A stretch of DNA of 5,232 bases from assembly GCA_050697275.1 (NCBI GenBank), contig JBOGZI010000134.1, forward strand, positions 1 to 5,232, in the 5' to 3' direction. The notes under the pieces are model-generated. The model saw only the letters and a list, made by a program, of their open reading frames with translations. It was not told where the DNA came from and searched no databases. Shown piece after piece: positions 5,197 to 5,232 of this stretch (the first letter of the stretch is position 1; each line of letters begins with the position of its first letter). The DNA is from JBOGZI01 sp050697275 (GTDB lineage: Bacteria; Actinomycetota; Thermoleophilia; Solirubrobacterales; 70-9). The position numbers and the translations under genes are program-made.

Positions 5197-5232
5197 TCAG
5201 ACACCGGCGCCGGCGCCGCCGCGGCCCTCGCC
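5197..5232 (-). CDS. Possible C-terminal tail of another minus-strand gene (partial)
   Basis: From the window edge the minus strand reads as an open frame GEGRGGAGAGV ending at TGA (5199-5197), 86 bases before the dehydrogenase start. A Gly/Ala-rich tail is common in such genomes, but twelve codons of GC-rich sequence cannot prove a gene; the plus strand is also open here. The rest of 5127-5196 shows GC-rich sequence with no recognisable gene. Confidence 0.2.
   Translation of the reverse strand, partial: GEGRGGAGAGV

Noticed and set aside
1..5232. CRISPR arrays, tRNA or rRNA genes, insertion sequences, attachment sites
   Set aside because: No spaced direct repeats, cloverleaf sequences, rRNA segments, transposase motifs or terminal inverted repeats with target duplications were seen.

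Overview
This window is GC-rich with strong G/C bias at third codon positions. The gene content (an RhtA-type exporter, an HD-domain protein, a secreted DUF6351 protein and a secreted PQQ-type sugar dehydrogenase) points to a high-GC actinobacterium. The wording of the protein motifs suggests the class Thermoleophilia (Solirubrobacterales or relatives). That placement is inferred from remembered family sequences, not from a marker gene.

Layout: 1-350 (+) is the 3' end of an EamA/RhtA-family exporter. 362-553 (-) is a short Cys/His-rich open frame with convincing codon bias, convergent with the exporter and divergent from the next gene. 675-1502 (+) is an HD-superfamily phosphohydrolase-like protein. 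1503-1665 is a spacer holding a plausible promoter and several perfect inverted repeats. 1666-3900 (+) is a large secreted DUF6351 protein with a GxSxG motif typical of alpha/beta hydrolases. 3938-5110 (-), convergent with it, is a secreted soluble-glucose-dehydrogenase-like (GSDH, PQQ-dependent) beta-propeller. 5111-5232 is the upstream region of that gene, perhaps with the tail of another minus-strand gene at the edge.

The main discovery is that the GSDH-like protein is circularly permuted. All the usual family blocks are present once each, but their order is 4-5-6-1-2-3. The protein begins, straight after its signal peptide, with the segment that normally lies in mid-protein (SVPADNPF... 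YGLRNPWR...). It ends with the segment that normally precedes it (NHNGG... LLGKLIRIDP). The normal N- and C-terminal ends are joined internally by a short linker. A full propeller with its key residues is therefore retained but opened at a different loop.

The two secreted-protein genes share a near-identical decamer (GGTAGGYTGC) 6-7 bases before their start codons. It may be a start-proximal -10 element (TAGGYT) of leaderless transcripts or a ribosome-binding element, and could mean common expression. Both products are predicted to leave the cytoplasm, so they may act on extracellular substrates, but no pathway can be assigned from the window alone.
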